A stretch of DNA of 64,000 bases, from positions 1-64,000 of the forward strand of contig CAZHTC010000006.1 of assembly GCA_964535575.1 (NCBI GenBank), written 5' to 3'. Shown here piece after piece: positions 1 to 9,356 of the stretch; the stretch's first letter is position 1, and each line of letters starts with the position of its first letter. The notes below the pieces were generated by a model that saw only the letters and a program-made list of their open reading frames with translations, ran no database searches and was not told the origin of the DNA. This DNA comes from JAGPCK01 sp964535575 (lineage in GTDB: Bacteria > Bacteroidota > Bacteroidia > UKL13-3). Position numbers and translations under genes: made by a program.

Positions 1-62
1 GGCTCGAACCAGGGACCCCATGATTAACAGTCATGTGCTCTAACCAGCTGAGCTATCGAGGA
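1..62 (-). tRNA. tRNA-Asn (GTT), 3' end cut by window edge
   Basis: Read on the minus strand, the D-arm (TAGCTCAGCTGGTTAGAGC) is followed by an anticodon stem CATGA/TCATG enclosing the loop CTGTTAA, which gives anticodon GTT (asparagine), then GGTCC and the T-arm motif GGTTCGAGCC. The 5' end is placed at 62, seven bases before the invariant T8-A9. The last T-stem bases and the acceptor 3' strand lie outside the window. Confidence 0.93.
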
Positions 63-176
63 GTTTTTCCTTAAAAGGACTGCAATATTAGGTTATCCCA
101 TGTAAAACCGCAATATTTGCGCGAATTTTTTTCAGAAATAAAATAAGTACGTAGCTATTAACCAAATAACAGCAAT

Positions 177-1106
177 ATGAGTCTTTTAGTTGTGGGTAGT
201 GTTGCCTTTGATGCCATTGAAACTCCCTTTGGAAAAACAGATAAAATTGTAGGGGGCGCAGCCACCTATATCTCGCTTTCAGCTTCTTATTTCACCAACG
301 ACATCAATCTGGTGGCCGTGGTGGGCGATGATTTTCCGCAGGAAGATATTCATGAATTTAAAAAACGCGGAGTAAATACCGATGGTTTGCAGATAAAGGC
401 CGGACAGAAAAGTTTCTTTTGGAGCGGGAAGTATCATAATGATATGAACAGCCGCGACACGCTGGTAACCGAGTTAAATGTACTGGGAGATTTCGATCCG
501 GTTATTCCCGGAACGTATCAGGGTGCCGATTTTCTTATGCTTGGAAACCTGACACCCAAGGTGCAGCAAACGGTTATTGAACGCCTGCACCGGAAACCTA
601 AGCTGATAGTAATGGACACCATGAATTTTTGGATGGAAATTGCGATGGACGATTTGAAGAAAACCATCTCTATGGTAGATGTACTTACTATTAATGATGA
701 AGAAGCCCGTCAGCTTTCAGGCGAATATTCATTAGTGAAGGCTGCTGCCAAAATCAGGAAAATGGGTCCGCATACCCTTATCATTAAAAAAGGGGAGCAT
801 GGGGCGCTTTTATTCGGAGAGAATGAAATTTTCTTTGCCCCGGCACTTCCGCTCGAGGATGTTTTTGACCCAACAGGAGCAGGTGATACTTTTGCCGGAG
901 GTTTTATAGGCTATCTGGCCAAAACCGGAGATACCTCCTTCGAGAATATGAAACGTGCCATTATGTATGGCTCGGCCATGGCTTCGTATTGCGTTGAAAA
1001 ATTTGGCACACAGCGCCTCAAGGAATTATCGCAAAGTGCCATTTACGACAGGCTGCAGCAATTCCGCAACCTTACCACTTACGATATCGAATCAAAGCAG
1101 GGTTGA
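177..1106 (+). CDS. PfkB-family carbohydrate kinase
   Basis: A 309-residue ribokinase/PfkB-fold cytosolic kinase, the usual length for the family. The N-terminal strand (MSLLVVGSVAFDAIETPFG) is followed by the glycine pair GGAATYIS near residue 27, which contacts the sugar. The C-terminal PfkB signature DPTGAGDTFAGGF near residue 231 holds the catalytic Asp and the anion-hole glycines. The substrate cannot be read from sequence; sugar, nucleoside or fructose-phosphate kinases all fit. The gene ends directly against the stop of the convergent membrane-protein gene, with no spacer and no clear terminator. It stands alone on this strand, so the context gives no pathway. Confidence 0.9.
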   Translation: MSLLVVGSVAFDAIETPFGKTDKIVGGAATYISLSASYFTNDINLVAVVGDDFPQEDIHEFKKRGVNTDGLQIKAGQKSFFWSGKYHNDMNSRDTLVTELNVLGDFDPVIPGTYQGADFLMLGNLTPKVQQTVIERLHRKPKLIVMDTMNFWMEIAMDDLKKTISMVDVLTINDEEARQLSGEYSLVKAAAKIRKMGPHTLIIKKGEHGALLFGENEIFFAPALPLEDVFDPTGAGDTFAGGFIGYLAKTGDTSFENMKRAIMYGSAMASYCVEKFGTQRLKELSQSAIYDRLQQFRNLTTYDIESKQG

Positions 1107-1535
1107 TTACAACCACTTAGGCATTCGGAGAAGGATGAGTAAAAGGGCGATGGTAAAAAATATCGCAGCCTTTTTATGTTTCTCCAAATCGGTAGCTGCT
1201 TTCTTTGATTTAATACGGCCAATTTGTGCCAGTGTTACAGCTATTACAGCCAGCAGCGGATGTTCCATCATACGTAGGCGGTGTTCGGCATTTTTCATGC
1301 TTCCGCCAAAATCTGAAAGAGCCTGCTGAATGGCGGGGCTTGTAAAATACAAGATGAGCCCAAGCACTAATTGCAGGTGCAGCGAGGCTACAAAAAAAGC
1401 TCCCAGTTTATTATGGGTGGTGGAAAATGGCTTGTTGCCCATCCATCCCGTCCACGATTGATACAGGGTAATTACAGCCATCACCAGCACAATCCAGCGC
1501 ATAGTAGAATGGGTATTGATGATTATTTCGTACAT
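1107..1535 (-). CDS. Small integral membrane protein (cytochrome-b-like)
   Basis: A 142-residue protein with about four hydrophobic helices: residues 12-32, 45-65, 92-108 and 124-138. Conserved-looking histidines lie in or next to helices (THSTMRW near 8, SLHLQLVLG near 52, MEHPLL near 90), a pattern seen in small Bacteroidetes proteins often labelled cytochrome b-like. Heme binding is an inference from these histidines only. It is convergent with the PfkB gene and divergent from comEC, whose start lies about 50 bp away, so the two probably share a promoter region. The function is unknown. Confidence 0.75.
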   Translation of the reverse strand: MYEIIINTHSTMRWIVLVMAVITLYQSWTGWMGNKPFSTTHNKLGAFFVASLHLQLVLGLILYFTSPAIQQALSDFGGSMKNAEHRLRMMEHPLLAVIAVTLAQIGRIKSKKAATDLEKHKKAAIFFTIALLLILLRMPKWL

Positions 1536-1587
1536 AAGTAAGATATTGTGCTTGCGAAAATAGTGATTGATTTGTTAAATTGAAGCA

Positions 1588-3660
1588 ATGAATTTCTGGC
1601 ATCGGGCACCTTTTGGAAGATTACTGCTCCCTTTTATAGGCGGAATTTTATGTTCTGTTTTCGGAGCATTTCCTGCTCAGGCGGTTTTTGCCATCACTTT
1701 TGCATTGCTGTTTGTTTACCTGCTGTTGCATTTGTATTTGCAAAAGGAAGTGAGCAAAAAACTGGAGCTGTTTACGGGTGTATTCATTATGCTGTTGTTT
1801 TTTGGAATTGGTTTTTTGCTGCACAACCGGTACCACGAGTTAAACAATCCGGATCATTTCAGCTATAGGTTGTCGGATTATAAAACCATTCAGCTTGTTG
1901 AAGCTCCGGTAATCAAAGCAAGAAGTGTAAAGTTAACCGCACGGGTAACTGCAATACATGCTAACGGGAAATGGGAAAACAGCGCGGGTAAAATGCTGGT
2001 GTACCTGCAGCGCGATTCCCTGAGTGAACAACTGAAATACGGAGATGTGCTTTTGTGTAATGTGAAAGAACAGGAAGTTTCCCCGCCACGCAATCCGGGC
2101 GAGTTTAACTACAAACGTTACCTGCTGTTCAATAATATTTTTCACCAGTGTTATATTCCTTCGGGAGGATTTGAAATTTTACAGCGCAATCAGGGAAATA
2201 CAGTTTTTGCATTTGCCTATCGCATTCGTGCTTCGCTTATTCAATTGTTTAAAACGTATGTGAAAGAAAGTAAAGAAGCAGCTGTGAGCACCGCACTGGT
2301 TTTTGGTTATGTAGATGAGCTGGACCCCGACCTTATTCAGTCGTATTCCAACACCGGTACGCTGCATGTGCTTGCTGTTTCGGGCATGCACGTGGGGATT
2401 ATCTTTGTTGTATTGAATATGATGCTGGGCTTTATGGATAAAACCCGTAAAACGGCCGTTCTTAAAGCCATTCTCATCGGGGCTTTTCTGTGGGGTTATT
2501 CATTTGTAGCCGGATTATCTCCATCCATATTGCGTGCGGCTACCATGTTTTCGTTTATTACCATTGGACAATTGTTAAAACGCAGCAGCAGTATTTACAA
2601 CACGCTTTCAGCTTCTGCTTTTATTATGATTTTAATTAAACCCACCATTATGGCCAGCGTGGGATTTCAATTGTCATATGCGGCTGTTTTGGGAATTGTG
2701 TTTATTCAACCTAAAATTTACCGGTTAGTTGTTTTTCGTAATTATGCGGCAGATATGATTTGGAAAGTGACAGCCGTGTCGGTAGCGGCTCAGGTTACCA
2801 CTTTCCCAATGGGATTATTGTATTTTCATCAGTTTCCCAATTATTTTATTTTTTCCAACCTGATTATCATTCCGCTTACCACCATTATTTTGTATGTGGG
2901 ATTGGGATTAATAGCCTTTAGTTTCTGGCATCAGGCAGCAGTATTGCTGGGGAATATTGTTTTTTACGGAATAAAATTTACCAATTACCTGGTAGAGCAA
3001 ATTGACAGGCTGCCTTTTGCTACCATCAACGGTGTTTCCATAAGCATTGCCGAAACGGTTTTACTTTATGCTCTTCTGGCATCAATCAGTGCATTTGTGA
3101 TTGTAAAAAAGGTATGGCAACTGCGTTTAACTTTAGGCCTTGGTCTGGTGCTGATTTTAATAAACGGGTACGAAAAATATAATCAGTACAATCAGCAGGA
3201 GTTAATTGTGTACCACGTTCCGGGTCATAGCGCCATTGGTACTTTTACCGGGTTTAACGGCACTTTGATTACCGATAGTTTTTTGCAAAAAGATGGAGCG
3301 GCTCTGCGTTTTTACATCATTCATCACTGGTGGGAAAACGGAATAGACCGGCTAAAAATGCAGGAGCCAATCGCTGGGGGTAATTCCACCGTTCAATTGG
3401 TAGCGGGCAAACGAGTTTTATGGATTAACGGAAGGCAACCCTGGGAGTATTGGCCGCCTGCCGATGTAGATTATGTGATTCTCAGTAACAACCCTTTTGT
3501 TGATTTAGCCCTCCTGAAACAGCGGTTTAATCCCGAACAACTTATCTTTGACAGCAGCAACAAGGCCCGGAAAATAAAATTTCTGAAACAACATGCAGCC
3601 AATTACCAAATGACCGTCTATGATGTGGCAGAGCAGGGCGCTTTTCAATTAAAAAACTGA
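1588..3660 (+). CDS. comEC: ComEC/Rec2-family DNA-uptake channel protein
   Basis: A 690-residue polytopic inner-membrane protein. It starts with two hydrophobic helices, then a soluble OB-like region (about residues 60-200, the DUF4131 part), then the Competence domain with the family hallmark VLAVSGMHVGIIFVVLN near residue 263 and at least eight membrane segments to about residue 525. ComEC forms the channel that carries single-stranded DNA into the cytoplasm during transformation. The last 160 residues sit where many ComEC proteins have a metallo-beta-lactamase-like domain, but the HxHxDH metal motif is absent, so that domain is degenerate or replaced. The crotonase gene begins 1 nt after its stop, so the two are likely cotranscribed. 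Confidence 0.9.
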   Translation: MNFWHRAPFGRLLLPFIGGILCSVFGAFPAQAVFAITFALLFVYLLLHLYLQKEVSKKLELFTGVFIMLLFFGIGFLLHNRYHELNNPDHFSYRLSDYKTIQLVEAPVIKARSVKLTARVTAIHANGKWENSAGKMLVYLQRDSLSEQLKYGDVLLCNVKEQEVSPPRNPGEFNYKRYLLFNNIFHQCYIPSGGFEILQRNQGNTVFAFAYRIRASLIQLFKTYVKESKEAAVSTALVFGYVDELDPDLIQSYSNTGTLHVLAVSGMHVGIIFVVLNMMLGFMDKTRKTAVLKAILIGAFLWGYSFVAGLSPSILRAATMFSFITIGQLLKRSSSIYNTLSASAFIMILIKPTIMASVGFQLSYAAVLGIVFIQPKIYRLVVFRNYAADMIWKVTAVSVAAQVTTFPMGLLYFHQFPNYFIFSNLIIIPLTTIILYVGLGLIAFSFWHQAAVLLGNIVFYGIKFTNYLVEQIDRLPFATINGVSISIAETVLLYALLASISAFVIVKKVWQLRLTLGLGLVLILINGYEKYNQYNQQELIVYHVPGHSAIGTFTGFNGTLITDSFLQKDGAALRFYIIHHWWENGIDRLKMQEPIAGGNSTVQLVAGKRVLWINGRQPWEYWPPADVDYVILSNNPFVDLALLKQRFNPEQLIFDSSNKARKIKFLKQHAANYQMTVYDVAEQGAFQLKN

Positions 3661-3661
3661 T

Positions 3662-4438
3662 ATGGATAAAATGGTTTTATATCACAGCGAAAAAAGGGTA
3701 GGTTACATTACCCTGAATCGTCCTGAAAAACGCAATGCCATGAATGCGGCTTTTGTGGGCGAAATAAAAGAAACCTTTAAGCAGGCCGAAGCAGATGAGC
3801 AATGCAAGGTGATTGTACTGAAAGCAAACGGTGATGCCTTTTGTGCCGGAGCCGACTTAAGTTACCTGCAATCGTTACAAAACAATTCGTACAGCGAAAA
3901 CCTGCACGACTCGCAACATCTGATGGAATTATTTAAAATGATTCACCTATCATCAAAAGTAGTGATTGCCCAGATAGAGGGTCCTGCCATGGCCGGAGGT
4001 TGCGGATTGGCCACCGTGTGCGATTTTAGTTTCGCCACCTCCGAATCAACATTCGCTTATACCGAAGTAAAAATAGGGTTTATTCCTGCCATTGTAATGG
4101 TGTTTCTTATTCGTAAAATAGGAGAAGGCAGGGCGCGTGAAATTTTATTGACCGGTGAGGTTTTTCCGGCTGAAAAGGCACAAAACTATGGATTGATAAA
4201 TTTTATTAAACCGGCCGGTGAGATAGAAAATGAGGTGAAAACTTTTGCCGAAAAACTTTGCAAAACCGCCTCGGCACAATCATTGAAAACAGTGAAGGAA
4301 ATGATTGCAGGTGTGCAGGACAGAACGTTAAACGAAGCACTGGAGTATGCTGCTCAAATGAATGCCACTGCACGGGCTACTGACGATTGCAAGAAAGGCA
4401 TTGCCGCATTTTTAAACAAAGAAAAGTTAACATGGTAA
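3662..4438 (+). CDS. Enoyl-CoA hydratase/isomerase family protein
   Basis: A 258-residue crotonase, the normal length. Seen: the N-terminal strand VGYITLNRPEKRNAMN, the oxyanion-hole segment DAFCAGADLSYL near residue 60, the second glycine-rich segment EGPAMAGGCGLATVCDF near 107, and FAYTEVKIGFIPAIV near 131 where the catalytic acid lies. The last motif resembles methylglutaconyl-CoA hydratases of leucine breakdown, but the substrate is an inference. It follows comEC after 1 nt, and its stop overlaps the start of the next gene (ATGGTAA at 4432-4438). This suggests an operon held together by position rather than pathway. Confidence 0.9.
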   Translation: MDKMVLYHSEKRVGYITLNRPEKRNAMNAAFVGEIKETFKQAEADEQCKVIVLKANGDAFCAGADLSYLQSLQNNSYSENLHDSQHLMELFKMIHLSSKVVIAQIEGPAMAGGCGLATVCDFSFATSESTFAYTEVKIGFIPAIVMVFLIRKIGEGRAREILLTGEVFPAEKAQNYGLINFIKPAGEIENEVKTFAEKLCKTASAQSLKTVKEMIAGVQDRTLNEALEYAAQMNATARATDDCKKGIAAFLNKEKLTW

Positions 4439-5100
4439 AGCACTTTTTGATACTATTAACTCCGTTGCTTTTTATTTCGGCATCGGTACCTCAACAGGCC
4501 GAACAGGTAGAGCAGGGAGTGATTACCTATGCGGTAATGTATCCCAAGCTCACGCCCGAAATGCGCAAGCTGTACACGGTTTTACCTTTGCAAATGACCG
4601 TAACTTTTCGCTACCACATGATGTGCAGCGAGGTAAGCACATCAGCTTCCTATTCCAAAACCATTATCAATGCACGCAATAAAGACATTGCAATTGTGGC
4701 GCATGTAAGTAACCGCAAAATTCTGGTTCAGCGACCGGGTCTCGATCCCTCACAACCCAGGCCAAAAGTGTTTATTGAAAAAACCAACGACACCACCACC
4801 ATTGCCGGATACCTGTGCAAAAAAGCTAAGATTACCACGCTCTACCTTGATAATACCACCGAGCAAACTGAAATCTGGTATTGCGAATACCTGGGCTCAC
4901 CCGATTTTTGTTACGAGTTAAATTTTGAAGGATTGCACGGAATGCTGATGCGTTACACCGTGAAACAGGGAGATATTGAACAGGAGTACACCGCCATTAA
5001 AGTAGAGCCCAAAGAGATTAATAAATCGTTTTTTGATTTACCAACCACCGGCTACGAAGTGCTCACCGACCGCCAGTTTATGCATTTGATGAGTAAGTGA
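4432..5100 (+). CDS. Secreted protein, DUF4412-like
   Basis: A 222-residue protein starting at the ATG that overlaps the crotonase stop. This start gives a clean signal peptide (MVKHFLILLTPLLFISASVP), whereas an upstream in-frame ATG at 4387 would bury it. The mature part has alternating strands. A segment near residues 110-130 (KTNDTTTIAGYLCKKAKI, then YLDNTTEQTEIWY) matches the style of DUF4412/GLPGLI-type Bacteroidetes periplasmic proteins, in which a Cys-Lys-Lys-Ala turn precedes a strand ending in W-Y. The function is unknown. It is the last gene of the comEC cluster and converges on rnhB with a 16-nt gap. Confidence 0.7.
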   Translation: MVKHFLILLTPLLFISASVPQQAEQVEQGVITYAVMYPKLTPEMRKLYTVLPLQMTVTFRYHMMCSEVSTSASYSKTIINARNKDIAIVAHVSNRKILVQRPGLDPSQPRPKVFIEKTNDTTTIAGYLCKKAKITTLYLDNTTEQTEIWYCEYLGSPDFCYELNFEGLHGMLMRYTVKQGDIEQEYTAIKVEPKEINKSFFDLPTTGYEVLTDRQFMHLMSK

Positions 5101-5116
5101 GCAAATGATTATGTTA

Positions 5117-5713
5117 TTAAAACAACCCCAACTGTTCTATTCCCATACTAAAACTTTTGCGGTGGTGCAGGCAGGTGCCAAATTGTTGAATGGCCTTACG
5201 GTGCTCCAGTGTTCCATATCCTTTGTTTGTATCCCACCTGTACTGTGGAAATTGTTCATGAAGCTGCATCATGCAGGCATCACGGGAGGTTTTGGCAAGA
5301 ATGGAGGCAGCAGCTATACTTTGGTACAACGCATCTCCGTCTACCACGCACAGGTGTTTTATGTTGGGGTAAGGTTTAAACCGGTTGCCGTCAATCAGTA
5401 AAAATCCGGGTTTTGTTTTCAATTGATCAATGGCCAGATGCATGGCTTTGATTGAGGCATTTAAAATATTGATGCGGTCAATTTCAGTTTCGCTTACCTG
5501 TGCAATGGCCCATGCAAGCGATTTTTCCAAAATTTCATCACGCAACAGCAAGCGTTTTTTCTCACTCAGTTTTTTCGAATCATCCAGCCCTGCAATGCGT
5601 TTGGCGGGATTTAAAATCACCGCTGCGGCAAAAACAGGCCCGGCCAAACAGCCCCTGCCGGCCTCATCGCAACCTGCTTCTGTTACTTTCCGTTGGTAGA
5701 ACTTTTTAAGCAT
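5117..5713 (-). CDS. rnhB: Ribonuclease HII
   Basis: RNase HII cuts RNA-DNA hybrids and excises ribonucleotides misincorporated in DNA. The catalytic carboxylates are visible: Asp16-Glu17 in CDEAGRGCLAGPV, the Asp of LLIDGNRF near residue 110, and the region DGDALYQSIAAASILAKTSRD with the conserved SIAAASILAK block. I place the start at 5713 (MLKKFYQRKV), giving 198 residues, the family norm. A frame extends upstream to 5785, but those 24 residues are low-complexity and unlike the family. It converges on the secreted-protein gene and diverges from the methyltransferase. Confidence 0.93.
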   Translation of the reverse strand: MLKKFYQRKVTEAGCDEAGRGCLAGPVFAAAVILNPAKRIAGLDDSKKLSEKKRLLLRDEILEKSLAWAIAQVSETEIDRINILNASIKAMHLAIDQLKTKPGFLLIDGNRFKPYPNIKHLCVVDGDALYQSIAAASILAKTSRDACMMQLHEQFPQYRWDTNKGYGTLEHRKAIQQFGTCLHHRKSFSMGIEQLGLF

Positions 5714-5799
5714 CTGTAGGTTAAAACACTTTTTGGCTTTAAAGGCGCAAGTTAAAATATATATGGAGAATTTAGAGAATATCAATATGTTTGCCTTAG

Positions 5800-6534
5800 A
5801 TGTACCAGTACCGCGAACGTTTTTACAAGCAATACTACCGCAGTCAGGCCGGACGAAGTAATTTTAATGCCAATATCAATGATAAACTGCGCATTGACGA
5901 ACGGCATTTCAGGAAAGAAATTTTACCCCTTATTGATAAACCTAAAGACGCTGCTATTCTTGATATAGGCTGTGGCTACGGGTCGCTGGTGTATACTTTT
6001 CAAAAGGCAGGTTTTCAAAATGCTATTGGAATTGATTTAAGCGAAGAACAGGTGAAGGTGGCTGCACAGTTAGGGATAAAGGGGATTACGCTGCAGGATA
6101 TAAAATCGCATTTAACTACCCATACTGCTACTTATGATGTAATTACCGGTATTGATATTATTGAGCATTTCAGTAAAGACGAAGTAATTGAATTGCTCGA
6201 TATGGTAAGGGCCTCCTTAAAACCCCAGGGGATTGCCGTTTTTCGCACACCCAATGTAGATGCACCTTATTCAACCGTTTTTTATTACGGTGATTTCACT
6301 CACGAAAACTTTCTGAACTTTTCTTCGGCCACACAACTTATGGAGAATATCGGGTTTAGCAGTATTCAGGTTTTATCAAGTGTGATTCTGGTGCAGGGTG
6401 CATTGAAAAATTTTATCCGTAAATGTGTGTGGTATGTGGTCATTAGTTTTTCACGACTGGTGCTTTTTGCATCGGGCCGAACAGCTGCCAGTGTTATTTT
6501 TACTCCGAATCTTATTATAAAAGTTAAAAAATAA
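5800..6534 (+). CDS. Class I SAM-dependent methyltransferase
   Basis: A 244-residue Rossmann-fold methyltransferase. Motif I is AAILDIGCGYGSLVYTF near residue 48. The acidic end of strand 2 is IGIDLSEEQ near 74. Motif IV is YDVITGIDIIEHF near 107, and post-motif LKPQGIAVFRTPN near 142 completes a Methyltransf_11/UbiG-like core. A C-terminal hydrophobic stretch (VWYVVISFSRLVLFASG, near 210) could rest on the membrane. The acceptor substrate is unknown. Glycan or lipid methylation is possible, but nothing nearby supports a choice. It precedes fhs by 16 nt and is likely cotranscribed with it. Confidence 0.85.
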   Translation: MYQYRERFYKQYYRSQAGRSNFNANINDKLRIDERHFRKEILPLIDKPKDAAILDIGCGYGSLVYTFQKAGFQNAIGIDLSEEQVKVAAQLGIKGITLQDIKSHLTTHTATYDVITGIDIIEHFSKDEVIELLDMVRASLKPQGIAVFRTPNVDAPYSTVFYYGDFTHENFLNFSSATQLMENIGFSSIQVLSSVILVQGALKNFIRKCVWYVVISFSRLVLFASGRTAASVIFTPNLIIKVKK

Positions 6535-6550
6535 ACCATCAGGTACAAAT

Positions 6551-8215
6551 ATGAAATCAGACATCGAAATATCACGCGAAACAAAATTAGAACATGTTCA
6601 AAAAATTGCTTCCAATATCGGGGTTACCGAAGATCAGTTGGAATTATACGGCAGGTACAAGGCTAAAGTAAATGCCGAAATTGATGAAGCAAAAGTCGCC
6701 AAGTCTAATCTTATTCTGGTAACGGCTATTACCCCCAACAAAGCCGGTGTAGGTAAAACCACCACTTCGGTAGGACTTGCTCTGGGGTTAAATAAAATTG
6801 GCAAAAAAGCGATAGTAGCTTTGCGCGAGCCATCACTTGGCCCTTGCTTTGGGATGAAAGGCGGAGCAGCAGGTGGAGGATACTCGCAGGTATTGCCCAT
6901 GGAAGATATCAATTTGCACTTTACCGGGGACTTTCATGCCATTACTTGCGCTAACAATACGCTTGCAGCTCTCGTTGATAATTACCAGTACTTCAACAAA
7001 GGCTCGCAAAAGGCATTAAAACAAATTTTGTGGAAACGAGTACTGGATGTAAATGACCGCTCGTTGCGCTACATTGTAAGCGGATTGAACGGAAGCACCA
7101 ATGGGATTCCGGGCGAAACAGGATTTGATATTACTCCGGCTTCAGAGATTATGGCCATTTTATGTTTGTCAAAAAACATGGAAGATTTACGCGAGCGTAT
7201 CAATAATATTTTACTCGGGTACACTTTCGAGAATCAACCATTTTATGTGCGCGATTTGAAAGTGGCAGGTGCTATAGTTACTTTGCTTAAAGATGCCATC
7301 AAGCCAAATTTGGTTCAAACTACCGAGAACACCCCTGCTTTTATTCACGGAGGGCCGTTTGCCAATATTGCCCACGGGTGTAATTCTATTGCGGCCACTA
7401 AAACCGCTATGATGTACGGTGACTATGTGGTAACCGAGGCAGGTTTTGGAAGTGATTTGGGTGCAGAAAAATTTCTGAATATCAAATGCCGTGTGGCCGG
7501 ACTAACACCCAAAGTTACGGTGTTGGTAGCTACCTCACAGGCATTAAAATTACACGGAGGAGTAGATGAAAAGAAAATTAAAGAACCAAATTTAGACGGA
7601 CTGAAAAACGGATTGAAAAACCTGCAACGCCATATTGAAATTTTGCAAAGTTTCGGACAAAGCGTAGTGATTGGATTCAATCGTTTTGGGTTCGATACAC
7701 AAGAGGAATTGAGTTACATCGAAAAATGGTGCAAGGAGCAGGGCGCAGATTTTGCCATTAACGATGGTTTTGCCAAAGGTGGAGATGGTGCCGTTTCGCT
7801 GGCCGAAAAGGTAATTGAAGTGATAGAAAAACGCCCGTCAAAACCACTAAAAAACACGTATGAACTGACAGATTCTGTTGAAGAAAAACTCAATAAAATT
7901 GTTAGAACCATTTATAAAGGTAAAGGCGTTTTGCTAAGCAAAAGTGCCCGTACTCAATTGAAGAAGATTAACGATATGGGATTTGATAAATTCCCGGTGT
8001 GCATTGCTAAAACACAATATTCTTTCAGTGACGATGCTACCCGCCTGGGGGTGGCCGAAGGCTTTGATATTACCATTGAAAATCTGGTAGTAAACTGCGG
8101 GGCTGGATTTATTGTAGCGGTAGCCGGTGAAATTATGCGAATGCCGGGTTTACCAAAAGAACCGCAAGCCTTGCATATTGATATTGTGAACGGAGAAATT
8201 GTAGGACTGAGTTAA
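6551..8215 (+). CDS. fhs: Formate--tetrahydrofolate ligase
   Basis: A full-length 554-residue FTHFS. It makes 10-formyl-THF from formate, THF and ATP for purine and formyl-Met-tRNA synthesis. Diagnostic segments: the phosphate-binding loop PNKAGVGKTTTSVGLALGL near residue 59, LREPSLGPCFGMKGGAAGGG near 90, FTGDFHAITCANN near 122, and the C-terminal NCGAGFIVAVAGEIMRMPG near 516. All expected blocks are present and unbroken. It is preceded closely by the methyltransferase and followed by a strong hairpin terminator shared with the convergent T9SS gene. Confidence 0.97.
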   Translation: MKSDIEISRETKLEHVQKIASNIGVTEDQLELYGRYKAKVNAEIDEAKVAKSNLILVTAITPNKAGVGKTTTSVGLALGLNKIGKKAIVALREPSLGPCFGMKGGAAGGGYSQVLPMEDINLHFTGDFHAITCANNTLAALVDNYQYFNKGSQKALKQILWKRVLDVNDRSLRYIVSGLNGSTNGIPGETGFDITPASEIMAILCLSKNMEDLRERINNILLGYTFENQPFYVRDLKVAGAIVTLLKDAIKPNLVQTTENTPAFIHGGPFANIAHGCNSIAATKTAMMYGDYVVTEAGFGSDLGAEKFLNIKCRVAGLTPKVTVLVATSQALKLHGGVDEKKIKEPNLDGLKNGLKNLQRHIEILQSFGQSVVIGFNRFGFDTQEELSYIEKWCKEQGADFAINDGFAKGGDGAVSLAEKVIEVIEKRPSKPLKNTYELTDSVEEKLNKIVRTIYKGKGVLLSKSARTQLKKINDMGFDKFPVCIAKTQYSFSDDATRLGVAEGFDITIENLVVNCGAGFIVAVAGEIMRMPGLPKEPQALHIDIVNGEIVGLS

Positions 8216-8236
8216 TTTTGGATAACAACCGTAAAT

Positions 8237-8271
8237 AAAAAAAGCGCAGGTTCTTGGCCTGCGCTTTTTTT
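8237..8271. terminator. Bidirectional intrinsic terminator between fhs and a T9SS gene
   Basis: A run of A and GCGCAGG (8237-8250) pairs with CCTGCGC and a run of T (8258-8271) across a 7-nt loop. The flanking A and T runs make it work in both directions, as expected between two convergent genes. Confidence 0.9.
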
Positions 8272-8288
8272 ATTTGTTCTTGTAAGAA

Positions 8289-9215
8289 TTATTGTATCAG
8301 AATTTTTGATACAGAAGTTTTGTTTTCTGATACTACACGCACCAGATACATGCCGGCAGGCAATGCTTCGGTTGAGAATACCGGGTTAGCTCCGGTGGTT
8401 GCTGAAATGGTTTCTCCCATCATGTTGAGCAACTCCACCTGCGATTCGGGCGTGAGGTTGTTTACAACAATTTCATTTCCGGCTTTTACCGGATTAGGGT
8501 ACACCGATATTTGTTCGTGGTTTATAGCGGCAACATTGCTTGGGCCGCTGGTAAATTGGTAGAAATAAACGGTTTTGGTGGTGCTGCCATCATAAACATA
8601 GTGTGCCAGTTTTTTAAACGTTGGCGAACACTGATAGAAGAAGTAAAGCACATCGGTATTTCCGGTTTCGGTAATTTTAATACGAATCACATCATTGTAA
8701 GTACCAAAAGGAGTTTTAAGCGTTCCATACGCATCATAGGTGGCCGTTTGCTTCACCGATGCTGATACGTTGTAGGAAGCACTATCCCCAATGCTCATGG
8801 GAATATTGAAAACCGTACGCGGTGCATAGTGTTTATTCCAGGCACTGCTGCCCGAGCCTTTGGCTCCGAGTGAAATTAATGCAGAAGAAGTTACCTGGTA
8901 AATCTCGGTGTTTGCTGCCATACCACTAATACGTAATTCCACGGCATGGGTACCTGTGGGAAATGAGTCACGAATGGCCTGACTAAGCCCTGCATACGAT
9001 ACCCAGGTATAGGTATACATCGCTGTTTTGGCGGCTGTGCTGTAATCCCATGTCTGACTGCTTGAACTTCCTGCTGTGTGGGAAATTGCAGTACTACTCG
9101 AATACATAGTGTACTGATCGTTAACTGCAGGCATGGTTGCCGAGGGTACGGGTTGTGCTATTGCAGTTGCACAACTTAAAATAGCACAAAGGAAAAAGTA
9201 AATTTTTGTTTTCAT
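8289..9215 (-). CDS. Secreted protein with T9SS C-terminal sorting domain
   Basis: A 308-residue protein with an N-terminal signal peptide (MKTKIYFFLCAILSCATAIAQ) and a C-terminal type A sorting domain from about residue 232: ISVYPNPVKAG, VELLNMMGE, then LPAGMYLVRV and a short basic end. The signal peptide directs Sec export. The sorting domain sends it through the type IX system to the cell surface or medium, where the domain is removed. The central part (residues 25-225) is Ser/Thr/Tyr-rich beta structure that I do not recognise. It is transcribed toward fhs and shares its terminator. Confidence 0.88.
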   Translation of the reverse strand: MKTKIYFFLCAILSCATAIAQPVPSATMPAVNDQYTMYSSSTAISHTAGSSSSQTWDYSTAAKTAMYTYTWVSYAGLSQAIRDSFPTGTHAVELRISGMAANTEIYQVTSSALISLGAKGSGSSAWNKHYAPRTVFNIPMSIGDSASYNVSASVKQTATYDAYGTLKTPFGTYNDVIRIKITETGNTDVLYFFYQCSPTFKKLAHYVYDGSTTKTVYFYQFTSGPSNVAAINHEQISVYPNPVKAGNEIVVNNLTPESQVELLNMMGETISATTGANPVFSTEALPAGMYLVRVVSENKTSVSKILIQ

Positions 9216-9235
9216 TTGAATTAGATTTATGGTAA

Positions 9236-9243
9236 CAAAATTA
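9236..9243 (-). promoter_or_regulatory. Candidate -7 promoter element for the T9SS gene
   Basis: On the minus strand TAATTTTG matches the Bacteroidetes -7 consensus TAnnTTTG and lies 20 nt upstream of the start codon at 9215. No clean TTG is seen at the expected -33 position, so this is a partial match. Confidence 0.4.
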
Positions 9244-9356
9244 TAAAATTACACAGAAACGTAAATTGACAGGAGTCAATATTCTTTCAATACCCGTTTA
9301 AACACCGCGAAGGGTAAAATTTTAACGCTGAACTAAGGTAAAATATTGACAGGCTT

